64,000 nt of DNA from contig VXAZ01003260.1 of the NCBI GenBank assembly GCA_013399875.1, positions 665,377 to 729,376 on the forward strand. Direction: 5' to 3'. Position 1 is the first letter of the stretch. Each line of letters begins with the position of its first letter. This DNA comes from Gymnorhina tibicen. Lineage: Eukaryota > Chordata > Aves > Passeriformes > Artamidae. The position numbers and the translations under genes were made by a program. Shown one piece after another: positions 27,801-42,008 of the stretch. The notes under the pieces are model-generated. The model was not told the DNA's origin. It saw nothing but the letters and a program-made list of their open reading frames with translations, and ran no database searches.

Positions 27801-28704
27801 GACTTGTGCCCAAAAAAGGAAGTGTCAGTTATGCTGAAACATCACAATTGTGCCTTTGATTTCCCTTTTACAAATAAAAGGTCATTTGATCTTTTCTGAA
27901 TGTTTAAGCAAATGAGTTTTGTGACTTGATCCAGGACATCATAGACAAAATTGTTTTTCTTCAGTTTTCTGCTTAACATCATTTCTTGTAGAAAATGTGC
28001 CATTGGATACATCTTTCCAGACTACAGCTGTAAGACAGTCTATCCTCTTCCCCAACAATCAATGAGGAGAAAATGAGAAAGTTAAAGAGCAACTCACCCA
28101 TATGGGATGTTTGCTTTCCCATTACTCTAGAAATTCTCATTTCTCTTTGCTGACTGTAAAAGTAGGCAACAGACTACAGATATGGCTGTCCACACCAGAT
28201 TTGTTAAACGTGATCCTTGCTCTCTTGGTATATCATAATTATTCAGTGTCCTGTAGTTCCATGTATTTCTCAGAAGGGTATTTCCTTAGATTTCTTACAT
28301 TTCCCCCAAATCTGTGACTTACCTGGAATCTGCCACTACTTGCCCTTACCTAAAATATGTCTGCAGTTTGATGCTTTTGATTCTCTATCAAAAACTCCAT
28401 CTCATCCTAGTTTCATATATGTTCTTTACATTTCTTCATGAGTATATTTTACTTTATTGCCCCAACACACCTTGTGTACTTTTCCCTAATCTGAATATCT
28501 ACTGCACTGTTCAGTACCTAATCTTCACTTGTACTGACAGTTATTCCTAGTTATTTAATAGGTGCAAGTTTTCAGCTCTGAGGGTTTTAAAGTGCTGTGA
28601 GAATTTGCAGTAATGTGCTGTAAAATTATGCAAAGAAAGACAATATAGGAATCATGCTGAGGAGTTTTCAGCTCTCTCTTCTCAAAAAAACTCTGAAAAT
28701 GTTG

Positions 28705-28723
28705 TCTTCTTCTTCTTCTTCTT
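28705..28723 (+). repeat. (TCT)n microsatellite
   Basis: Six consecutive TCT units occur within a pyrimidine-rich context. This is a simple short tandem repeat. Confidence 0.85.
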
Positions 28724-30364
28724 GTATCTCTTAGGTGTTGTCTCCGGTAACTAAATTCTGTTTTCTACTGCCTGTTTTTCTTCACTGATCTTGAATCAAT
28801 CAGAACTGGATTAAAGAGCAATAGTGGATGGGGGAGATGAGGATAATCATTAGGGAGAGGATAGTCTAATGAAGAGAGTACTGATCTATGATTCCAGCAG
28901 GTGTAGATTTAATTCACTGCTCTGTAGAGAATAAATATCACAGCTGAATGAAATGTTAGGCTGAGTAATTCGTAATTCTTCAATGGGCTGTTCTTCAGTT
29001 TTGCATTCTCATCCCCAAATCCACAAACCGGTCAGCTGCTATGGCTGCTTGTACATGAGTAAATGACATTGTGCCAGGGATTGCTGTCAGGCACTGGGAC
29101 AGTTTCAGAGCACTACCAGTCGGTTAGAGACACCCTGGTGTGGGGCCTGTGCCAACTATTAGTGCCCGAAACAATGCCCAGTTCCCTTTCCCAGTTTGGA
29201 TCATAGAATCACAGAATCGTAGGATGGTATGGGTTGGAAAGGACCTTTAAAGGTCACGTAGTCCAGTGCCTCTGCAGTAAGTACGGGCATCTTAAACTAG
29301 ATAAGGCTGCTCAGAGCCCCATCCAGCCTGACCTTGAATGTCTCCAGGAATGGGGGATCTACCACCTCTCTGGGCAGCCTGTTCCAGTGTTTCTCACCCT
29401 CATTGTAAAAAATGTCTTCCTTATATCTAATCTGAATCTGCCCTCTTCCAGGTTAAAACCATTAGTTCATTGCTATTGCTACAGGCCCTAGTAAAAAGTC
29501 TATCTCTATCTTTGCTATGAGGCCCCTTGAGGTACTGGAAGGCCACAAGGCCCCCCCAAAGTCACCTTTTCTCCATACTGAACTCTCTCAGCCTTTCCTC
29601 AGAAGAGAGATGCTCCAGCCTTGTGACCATTTTCATTGTACGCCTCTGGACCCACTCCAATAGTCCGTGTCTTTCCTGTACTGAGGATGCCAGAGCTGGA
29701 TTCAGCATGCCAAGTGGAGTCTCACCAGAGTGGAGTAGAGGGACAGAAACCCTTCCCTTGGCCTGCTGGCCACACTTCTTGTACAGCCCAGGATATGGTT
29801 GGCTTTCTGGGCTGTGAGCACACATCTACCAGTACCTCAACTCCATCTCCTCGCAATCCCTTCATTCCCCTGACTGTCTTGGTACTGGGGGCTGCCCTGA
29901 CCCAGGTGCAGTGCCTTGCACTTGCGTCTTGTTAAACCCCATGCAGTTCCCATGGGGCCACTTCTCGAGCTTGTCCCGGTCCCTCTGGATGGAATCCTGT
30001 CCTTCCCACCACTCAGCTAGCTGTCATCTGTAAACTTGCTGGGTGTGCACTCAATCCCTCTGTCTATGTCATTAATGAAGATATTAAACAGTCCCAGTCC
30101 CTGTACAGATCCCTGAGGCATGCTACTTGTCACTGATGTCCATTTGGACATCAAGCTGTTGACCACCTCTCTATGGATGCATTCACCCAGCCAGTAGTTT
30201 ATCCACTGAACAGTCCACCCATCAAATATATCTCACCAATTTAGAGAGAAGGATGTTGCAAGGGACCATGTCAAAAGCCTTACACAAGTCCAGACAGATG
30301 ACACCTGTAGTTCTTCCCTTGTCCACTGATGTAGTCACTCAGTGATAGAAGGCCACTGAGTTGG

Positions 30365-31006
30365 TGTCTTGGGGTGACTTTATGATGTGTATCCCCTATC
30401 GCCTGCTCTATGCCCAGACATGAGTCCTGTGCCTTTCTGTGCCTTTAAACTGGGTCCAAGAGAAAGGGAGAAAAAAAACCTGAATGGTTTTGTGTTCAAG
30501 GACACAGAGATAACCCACCTGCATTCTGCTGCTGCAGAGCAGAGCAAAGCACCTTCCTGCTTTACCCAGCTCTTGGCTCCTTTTTCTCGGAAGAGAGAAA
30601 TGGAGAGTTAAATTCCTTTGCTTGCCTGGGACTTTGGCTTCTTCTTCTTCTCTTCTGAATCTGTTCAGACCACCAGAACATCAAAACCTCACTGGGAGAC
30701 CTTACACCTCAGCCCGGAGGGGTCCATGCCAAAGCCCAGCTCTGGAGAGGAGAAACCCACACCCACAAGGGACTCTGAAATCTACCCAGGTTCTCTTCAC
30801 AGTGAGAGGTTTTATTATTTAGCATTATTCTTTTTCCATGCCTGCTTGCACTCTGATTGTTAAATAAATAACTTTTTTTCCTATTTCACTTTCCTCTGAG
30901 GAATTTTCTTTCTGAACCTGGTGGGGGAGGGGCGGCTGAAACCTGCCTTCTTTGGCAGGGATGTTTCTCCTAGAGCATTTCCCTTAATTTGTCTGAAACC
31001 GGGACA
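30365..31006 (+). mobile_element. Solo LTR inserted in the CR1, with exact 5-bp TSD
   Basis: The element has clean TGTCTTGG...CCGGGACA ends over 642 bp. GTTGG flanks it on both sides (30360-30364 and 31007-31011), and removing the element plus one copy restores a continuous CR1 phrase (ACTGAGTTGGTCAGGAAGG). This proves the boundaries well. It contains an AATAAA signal about 140 bp before its 3' end, so it reads in the sense direction of TRPC4. There are no internal viral genes. The 5-bp duplication fits several ERV classes; I cannot assign the family. Confidence 0.9.
30863..30868 (+). terminator. LTR polyadenylation signal (AATAAA)
   Basis: AATAAA within TTAAATAAATAAC is followed by a T-rich stretch, inside the 642-bp solo LTR and on the TRPC4 sense strand. 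It is a possible cryptic intronic polyadenylation site. Confidence 0.5.
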
Positions 31007-32176
31007 GTTGGTCAGGAAGGACTTTCCCTTGGTGAAATCGTGCTGGTGCTTCAACTCACCTCCCTGTCCTCCATGTGCCTTAACTTGGCTTCTAGGAAGA
31101 CATTTTCCATGGCTTTCCCAGGCATAGAGGGGAGGCTGACAAGTTGGTTGTTCCCAAGGCTTTAATTTCTCCCCTTTTTAAAAATGGGTGCGATGTTTCC
31201 CTCTTTCCAGTCACCGGGGACTTCACCTGACTGATAGGACTTTTCAAATATGATGGAGAGTGACTTGGAAACTACATCAGCCAGGATGTAGTTCTTCAGG
31301 ATTCTGGGATGCATCTCATCAGGTCCCACAGACTTAACGTGTGCTCAAGTTCCTCAAGCATTCCTGAACCACTCTGAGAGTGATCACCTTCTTCAGAGGG
31401 CGAGTGTAGTGAAATGCTGTGATGCCTGTTTATGTTGTGTCATCTGGTCCCAGTGACACATGGAGTCCCTTTCCTTACTGCTGAGGGCATGCCCAGCAGC
31501 TCTGAAGGTGCATCTGTTTGGTCTAGAGTAGGTAAATACAGATAACACCATAGTCCCTCTTTGAAATCTGCTTTATTTTATATTATCCCCTTTTCAGAGG
31601 GCTTCCTAGCAAAGATTCTCTCCTCTGATATGTTCTATAAAACAGATTAATGAGACCAAATAAATAATAATGAGTCTGCCACAGTAGTTAAGCCTCAATT
31701 CAAGTATCTTTCATCTTCAAGAAATTTTTTTTGATAGAGCTGGAACAGAAGTCACAGTTTCAGGGGTCAGACTCTTTGATAATGAGACACATAAGAAGTT
31801 CGCCATGGTTCATTAATAAACATCTTTTTCATCATTGGTCCAGTATTAGTGATTAAGTGATACACTCACTCAGTGATTGAATGTTTTCTTCCTACTTTCC
31901 AGAGTTCTTGTGGGTTTCTATCCATCACTGTCAGCCCTACACTGTTCTCCAAAGAAATAATTTACCTACTTGTACAGCTGGAAATTTCTGTAATTCTAAA
32001 AAGCAAGGTGCTCAAAACTGTTCTTTTTGCAGTGTCAGACTTTTTAAACTTGCTTTTGCTACTGTGAGAATTTATTGTGATATCCGCACATTAACTGAGC
32101 AGCTTATAAATAAACTGACATGCTTGTTTATGCTTAAAAATAGAGAAGTAATTTCTTCCCTTCTGCTTGTTTTCAG

Positions 32177-32490
32177 TATAGTGGGTTAGTTCCACGGGAG
32201 AGCTGGGACATGTGGCATCCAACCCTGGTGGCTGAGGCCCTGTTTGCAATCGCAAACATCTTTAGCTCCCTGCGCTTGATCTCATTATTCACTGCAAATT
32301 CTCACCTGGGACCTCTGCAGATATCTCTAGGAAGAATGTTGCTGGACATTTTGAAGTTTCTCTTCATATACTGCCTTGTGCTGCTTGCTTTTGCAAATGG
32401 ATTGAACCAGCTGTACTTCTACTATGAGACAAATGAACCTGGCAACTGCAAAGGGATACGATGTGAAAAGCAGAATAATGCATTTTCAAC
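32177..32490 (+). CDS. TRPC4: TRPC4 coding exon: S4, S5 and outer pore
   Basis: The exon encodes [20 protein letters not shown], then S4 ([18 protein letters not shown]), the S4-S5 linker ([16 protein letters not shown]), S5 ([20 protein letters not shown]) and the extracellular stretch [20 protein letters not shown]. The two cysteines in NCKGIRC match the pair that forms the extracellular disulfide in TRPC4/5. Unlike voltage-gated channels, S4 is not rich in regularly spaced basic residues, as expected for TRPC. It has 104 codons plus 2 bases; the next exon supplies G to make a threonine codon. The donor is GTAAGT. Confidence 0.95.
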
Positions 32491-36019
<3,529 letters not shown>

Positions 36020-36214
36020 GATCATGCAGACATTGAGTGGAAGTTTGCTCGAACAAAACTCTGGATGAGTTACTTTGAAGAAGGAGGAACTCTGCCCACT
36101 CCTTTTAATGTCATACCAAGCCCAAAGTCTTTGTGGTACCTGATCAAATGGTTATGGAGACACCTTTGCAAGAAAAAAATTAGAAGAAAGCCTGAAAGTT
36201 TTGGAACAATAGGG
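36020..36214 (+). CDS. TRPC4: TRPC4 coding exon: TRP helix and proximal C-terminus
   Basis: The exon encodes [20 protein letters not shown], which contains the TRP-box helix (EWKFAR) that follows S6 and couples the cytosolic domain to the gate. It then reads [20 protein letters not shown] and a basic segment ([15 protein letters not shown]) ending PESFGTIG. The 195 bp are 65 codons beginning and ending in phase 0. The donor is GTAAGT directly after the GGG glycine codon. The LCKKK...[11 protein letters not shown] segment distinguishes TRPC4 from TRPC5 and supports the assignment. Confidence 0.95.
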
Positions 36215-38512
36215 GTAAGTTGTGTGGTTTACTCTGCCTGTAGTCCTCCTCTTTGCTATATAGATGGGTTTTTCTCAGCCTTATAAAGCATCTGAACTGT
36301 CAAATAATGTGCATATGTGTTAGAGAATAATTCTAGCAGAGAATGTTTACCTTTTTACATTCGTGTCAATGTATTTGAAGAGAAAGCATCATCATATCCC
36401 TGTACAATGACAGTATGAACCATGGCTGTGCTTCATCTACAGATAGTGCAGGAGAGATTAAGAGCAATACAAAATACAAGAGATCAGATGTGTATATTTG
36501 TCTGCCGGCGTCAGAATTTTTGGTGGTTGCTAATCCCTAGCTCAAGTGTCACAGTTCAGGTATAATTGAATACCATGAACGTATGAAGTATTCATCATGG
36601 GATATTTTCTGTGTCTCTGTCTCTCAACATCTAATGAAATGGGTTTACCATAAAAGCATTCTTACCAAAAGCTGTTCCCATTAAAAAAAAAAAAAAATTT
36701 TGAAAGGTAACAACATTTACTTGTTTTCTTGAATTTACAGGTAGAGTTATTTCAGAATCACATTCTGAAACCATGCCATATTCTGATACTACTGATTAAC
36801 AGTGACATTTCTAGTCAAAAAAAGAGGAGAAAAGACACAGAAGGCGACCAAGAATAGTCCTGCACCTACAGTCATCAGATGCCTGTGTAATATCTCAGCC
36901 ACTTACTTTCTCTGGTAGCTGCAGTGGGTAGAGCAGATTTGACTTTTTCCCTCCTAACTTCATCTGCTTGAGAGACTTCAGTCAGCAACACAGTTTTTCT
37001 ATACTGTCAGTGCAAATATTCAGGCAACCTCATAACCCACCAACAACTACTTCTCTCTAGTTATGTTTTCTTCATTTCCCATGAGCAAGTCAGTACCTCA
37101 GTAACTAGACTGAATTTAGTCAGCTCCAGCGAGAAGAAGACTATTTGGGGTAAGATGTGGATAATGGCACTTTCTCTATACCACAGGGATTTGATGAATA
37201 TAAATGTTTCAAGTCTGTAAGGAGCTCAGATAGCCAAGCATTAAGTGACAGGATGAGAGTCAAATGTGGGTAAGGGGGAAAAGAAAGACTCCTTTTCTGA
37301 ATAACAAATACAGCAGAATTCCATCCATTTCAAAGAAGTCAGGGATATGATACAATTCTTTGGTGGACCATTACTATATCAACCTTTTCTTTGTATTTCT
37401 TCCACATTTCTTGATAAGTGAGTAGTAAGTTTTTCCTACCTATTCTGCTGTCATATCCCGGAATGCAGTTTAATCTCTAGATGTACTTGGAGGAACAAGT
37501 TCACATGCATGTACAGGTCTATGGTAAAGAGGAAAAATGACATATAAAACTAATTCACAATTACAGTGCTGACAAATGGATTTTGTCCTCTTTGTAGAAA
37601 GCTTCAAATCAGGCTTATTGCAATATACTGATATTTTTGCCCAGTATCTAAATTGTGAAAGCAAAGTTTTTTCACTTAGCTGTCATATTTGTACATATAG
37701 AAAAGAAACAGCTAGGAAAAGAAGCTAATAAGCACGAGGGTGACATTGAAAAAAATCAGTAATGGACTACAAGAAACACACACTGAAAGAAAACATTAAG
37801 TGAAGAAAGACTAACAGTGATTCATATAGAAATTTTTAAAAGAACGTGAACTAGCAAGAATGGTGAATAATTTTAAGACTAAAACATCTCTGTGTAATAT
37901 AGGAAATTAAAAAAGTAAATGCAGAGACCAACGTAAGAAAAACTGTGATACGTTGTTAGAAAAAGTCAAGAGAGAGAGTGATGTACTTGTGCGTGTGGGA
38001 GAGTGGGCAATGCTTCTAGGCATTTGTCAAACATTTGGTAGGGATGATTAGCTAGTGCAAACTGAGAGAATGATATTAAAATTAATGGTATGATGCCAGT
38101 GTGTAGCAGAGGGTTGATTAACACAATCTCCCTGTTCGACTGAGACAGATACAGAATACCCTTATACATCCCAGCTAAACCTTCAGGACAATATTTCTTG
38201 TCAGACCTTCCATCTGGGATAAGGAAATATTTTTTTCCTTTTTCTTACTCTCTCAGACAGCAGATCTGGGAGTAACATTCCTGGATCTGTGGAATAATAA
38301 AAAAAGATATGGGGTTGTATCTTAGGTTGAAACTCAGTTGACTGACAAGTTCCCAAGCCAATTACGCTTTTGCGATTTTGCATATTTAAATGGCACGGTG
38401 GCACAGGAGATTCTTCTTTGTCCCACATGAAGGGGTGGCCAGGCCGGGCCCCTTCCCCAGTGAGGGCAAAAAGCCTCTGGGAAAAGCCATCCCGGTTCTG
38501 GAGACCATCCGG

Positions 38513-38546
38513 GATCAGCCTTAAACACTGATCAGCCTTAAACATT
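38513..38546 (+). repeat. 17-bp tandem duplication inside the LTR
   Basis: GATCAGCCTTAAACACT is followed immediately by GATCAGCCTTAAACATT. This is a two-copy direct repeat in the probable U3 region, of the kind that can duplicate factor-binding sites. Confidence 0.85.
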
Positions 38547-38739
38547 GATTAGGCATGCGGCGCAGCTTCTCAGGACTGGTGGGCTTCCCCCATGCGGCCC
38601 CGCGCAGACCTGGCAAGAGCCGGCAGAGCTTTCTGCAGCCAATGCAGCTTATATTGAACTGAAGAAGACACCAAGCAGCCAGCAGCATAAAGGAAGAGAC
38701 GCTTTCTCCAACGTAAAGCCCGAAAAAAATCAACGCTTC

Positions 38740-38750
38740 AACATGGCGGC
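38740..38750 (+). promoter_or_regulatory. YY1-type site (AACATGGCGGC)
   Basis: It matches the strong YY1 consensus AANATGGCGGC at every defined base. It lies in the central GC-rich part of the probable LTR. Binding is inferred, not shown. Confidence 0.55.
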
Positions 38751-38777
38751 TCCAAGGTCAGAGAGAGAAAGAGAAAG

Positions 38778-38789
38778 TGAGTCATGTGA
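38778..38789 (+). promoter_or_regulatory. AP-1 / M-box composite site
   Basis: TGAGTCA is a perfect AP-1 consensus and overlaps TCATGTGA, an M-box for MiT/TFE factors. It lies between the two YY1-type sites. Confidence 0.45.
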
Positions 38790-38799
38790 GACGAAAGTA

Positions 38800-38810
38800 A
38801 AGATGGCGGC
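38800..38810 (+). promoter_or_regulatory. Second YY1-type site (AAGATGGCGGC)
   Basis: This is the canonical AAGATGGCGGC form of the YY1 motif, in the same orientation as the first and exactly 60 bp further on. Confidence 0.6.
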
Positions 38811-39346
38811 GGGAAGAAAAGGTAGAGGTGCTCCGGCACGGAACTTAAAATTCTTCTAGCAAGCTGCAGGAGAACTCTTTAAGTCATTTGAAGTATATAG
38901 GGAGATGAGAAATCCATGCCTGTGAAAATAAGAAAATGCCTATGCCAGGCTATATAGCTGTGAAGATGCTTTTAGAGATTTGGGAGCAGAGAGCCTTTGT
39001 GTTTAGGCTGGAATAATTCATGTTTAAAAAGACTAATAACCCCATGTGATGGCCCATGAATGGCAGTGTGAAGAAATTGTGAGATTTCATGGGAGAGATA
39101 TTTTTCCACCTCAGCAAATTGTATTTACCAGGTGGATTCCTGAGTTGTGGAGGAAACAACGGCATAGCGGAAGAAAAGCCCTTTTCCTTCAGCATAAGAA
39201 AGACACTCTTACAAACTGCAACACTGACCAAAAATCCCATGTTTGTTATCCTTTGTGCGAGTTGGGTAAAAAGAAGGGGGTGCTAGAAGAGAGGGGAGTT
39301 TAGCTTTAATTTTTCATTATTTCTTTTTACCTTTAATTCTGTTAAC

Positions 39347-39352
39347 AATAAA
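39347..39352 (+). terminator. LTR polyadenylation signal (AATAAA)
   Basis: AATAAA within AACAATAAACCTTCC lies about 50 bp before the estimated LTR end. This is the usual R-region placement and supports the sense orientation of the element. Confidence 0.55.
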
Positions 39353-41936
39353 CCTTCCTTTATACTGCAGCTGTTTAAGTCTGAACCTGTTTTGCCTCAC
39401 AATTTTATAGCTTTCCTCAGTATTTCCTTATTTTCCCTTTATGCAAACATCAGATTTCGTGTACTTAATGATTAGCTGCGTTAAACCATGACAGGAGTGC
39501 TTCCAGCCCTGTGCAGAATGGCCTGGTGAGGAAGGGGATTCAGAAAGATCATCTCTACTTCCTGCACCTACCTCCTCTTAGACTACATAAATACCACCTT
39601 CGAGAAACCCACAACTTAGATTTGGGAAACCTGGTGCAGCAAAGGGTCAAGGGTAGGGAGTCTATGCACCAAGCTGCTTGAGAATTTTTCCAAATAGAAT
39701 TTTCTTTTTTTTTTTCTAAGTTAAAAATCCCCAAAATCTGTAAATCCCAAACTTTTTAATTAGCATATTTCAGTTTCAAATAAGCTTTTGTCAGGAAAGA
39801 CTTTTCAGATTCAGGATGAAATTTCTTTCTGAAGAATGGATCAGCTGTCATGTAAAGCAAATACCTTGGGCTAAGGAGACCCAGGTTTACTTCTTTTCTC
39901 CAGTGGATATTTATTTATTTACCCCAAGCATAAAACCTACAACAACAGTTTCCTTCTCAAGATCTTTAAGATACTGCAGGGGCTCAGGTTCTGTTCTCCC
40001 AGAGAACAGAAGAGAAGGAGCTGAACCTCCTTATGATTTGAAGGTGAACTGCTGATTGCTGAACTGTTTGGCAGTGGAGGACATCAGTGAGGGAGAGATG
40101 TGGGACATTTTTAGTTGATTTCTGCAATTTTTTTTTTAATTATTTGAAAGTGGAACCCCCAAAGCGTGTGGGACAGTAGGGCCATATCCATCACTGGTTT
40201 CCCCTGCAGAACAGATTCTTAGTTGGAATTAGAGCTGAAACCCCTCTGATGCAGAGAGCTCACCAGCAGAGCCATCATGGCAACCACACTTCCAGCTGCC
40301 TGAAAAAAGTGAATGGCTGTGGCTGACCAGGCAGTTTCAGTCTGCCGTGAGGGCATCTCATAAAACTACAAAATTCTTCAGCTAATTCCTCAGCATAACA
40401 CAAGCCGCATTAGGGTTATGTGAATTTGGAACATTTTGCAATTTCCAGGCCCAGTTATTCACCCAAGCTCCAAAATGGAGTAAGATGTGTGTATGCACTC
40501 TGTGCTCTGATTTCCACGTTGGACAGATGCGAAACACCAGATAGGCGCTGTTAACTGGACATTCCCCGAGAGGTTAAATCATCAGTCAACAAACGGGCAC
40601 ACCACGGTGATCTCATCATTTGTCCTGGGGGACTGCACTTCTTTCTGGTTTTGATCAACTTCCCATCACCAACAGCTCAGCCTTGATTTCCTAGAACTTT
40701 TTCAATTATTCCAACAAGCTACATCACAAATTAAATTTAGAACTTCTATGCCCTTTCAACCAAAAGTAAATGAAGAGTTTTCTCTGCCTTTTGTTCAAGG
40801 ATCTCAGATGACTCCAGCTCACTTGTGTCTCCCCTGCAATAACTTTGGCGTCTGAGCTACAAGATAAGTTTTGTTGGGATCTACTCCTTTTCACTGAGTC
40901 CTGCATTATAAACTCTGTCTCCTTCCCTACAACAAGTACTGGGAGAGAAAAAAAATGCTATAAATTGATTTTCTTATATTGGCTGTATGTATTGATGGAT
41001 GCCACATTGTCTGTAAGACAGAACTCAGATTTCAAAACATTTTGTTTTGAAATCTCTAAATGTTAACTTTCCTATTAGGAAGCACTAATCAGCAGTGATG
41101 CACTATGGTGTTTTCCAGTAGAAAAAGCAATAGTGTGCATCCAAAGAGTGAGTCAGTGCTAGAGGATACTAAGTAGATAGACAGAATGGAGCTGGCAAGG
41201 ATTATGCATGATCTCTGCAAAAAATCCTCAGTACCAAAAAGCCAGGAATTATGAACTAGGACTGAATCAAGGATCAAATCAAATGTGTCAACAATCCACT
41301 ATAAAATTTATAAATGTGTACACTTGAGAGTTCAGTATATGCAGGCAGAATGTGTAAAGAACGGGTTCAGGGTCAGGATAGTTTACATCACACATTCTAG
41401 GGAAACGATTTATCTGGCCCATAGGAAGAAGAGAAATGCCAGTAAAAATAAGTATGACATGGTTGCTTGGGAGGATCATCTACACTGCTGTTTATAACAA
41501 AATTATCATGGGCAAGAACATTGTCTGTAGCGATGTGAGGTGCCTCTGAAAAAAAGCCAATTAATTTCCTTCTCCTTGGATGTCAGCTCAGTGATTCTTT
41601 TGTCCTTTGTTGTAGTGGGACAGCTGAAGCAGTGGGTGGTGAAGTCAAGGGGAGGTTTTTTGAGGGAGAGGCTTTTTCTCCAAAGCAACATGGTGCCCAG
41701 CCATGCTGATGGCAGCTTCTCTAGCCACAGCTTCAGCTGAGGGAAGGCCAGGATGGTACATGGGATTTACTAATATTTCAGCTCTGCTATGAATCAGACA
41801 GAGCTCTTGTACCATTCAGAGTTCAGCACACTTTTATATTCTGTCATTTTGACATATCCCAGGTATGCAGCATTTTCTTCAGCTATTATCAGTTATCTCC
41901 TCCTGCACTTAAAACTGAGATGTGTGTGCTGCTTTT

Positions 41937-42008
41937 AAATATATCTATCTATATCTATATCTATATCATCTGTATCTATATCTGTATCTATCTTTATCTA
42001 TATATCAG
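41937..42008 (+). repeat. Imperfect (TATC)n/(ATATCT)n microsatellite
   Basis: About 70 bp of TATCTA, ATATCTAT and ATCTGTATC units with substitutions that break it into short runs. Confidence 0.85.

Larger units (their letters stand above)
29202..31400 (-). mobile_element. CR1 LINE 3' portion, interrupted by a solo LTR
   Basis: The left edge is CATAGAATCACAGAATCGTA followed by GGTTGGAAAGGACC, the reverse complement of the CR1 3' end with its octamer repeats. CR1 sequence then runs antisense, including CTCTGGGCAGCCTGTTCCAG, ATGTCTTCCTTATATCTAAT and GGTGCGATGTTTCCCTCTTT. About 1.55 kb of CR1 remains once the inserted LTR is removed. There are many stops, so it is dead and 5'-truncated. The right boundary is approximate. 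The open frames here on both strands are relics or chance. Confidence 0.9.
23617..32176 (+). other. TRPC4: TRPC4 intron, 8.6 kb
   Basis: The donor is GTAAAT and the acceptor GCTTGTTTTCAG. It holds a 14-bp tandem duplication, a TCT microsatellite and a large antisense CR1 with a nested solo LTR, listed separately. The 23.6-28.7 kb part and 31.4-32.2 kb are AT-rich sequence in which I recognise nothing further. Confidence 0.9.
38316..39401 (+). mobile_element. Probable solo LTR (~1.1 kb)
   Basis: The segment starts near TGTATCTTAGGTTGAAACTC and ends near TTTGCCTCACA. It is GC-rich in its first half and has AATAAA about 55 bp before its end, a layout typical of an avian ERV LTR. It includes two copies of GATCAGCCTTAAACA at a 17-bp step (38513 and 38530), two YY1-like motifs and an AP-1 site. 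I found no clear target-site duplication, so both edges are estimates and the class is unknown. It reads in the sense direction of TRPC4. No viral protein sequence is present. Confidence 0.65.

Noticed and set aside
29527..29935. Frames of about 90-100 codons on both strands near 29.6 kb
   Set aside because: They fall entirely within the antisense CR1 fragment and do not form a CR1 reverse transcriptase frame of useful length.
38201..38859. Frames of about 60-115 codons on both strands around 38.2-38.9 kb
   Set aside because: They coincide mostly with the GC-rich half of the probable LTR and show no protein-family motif.
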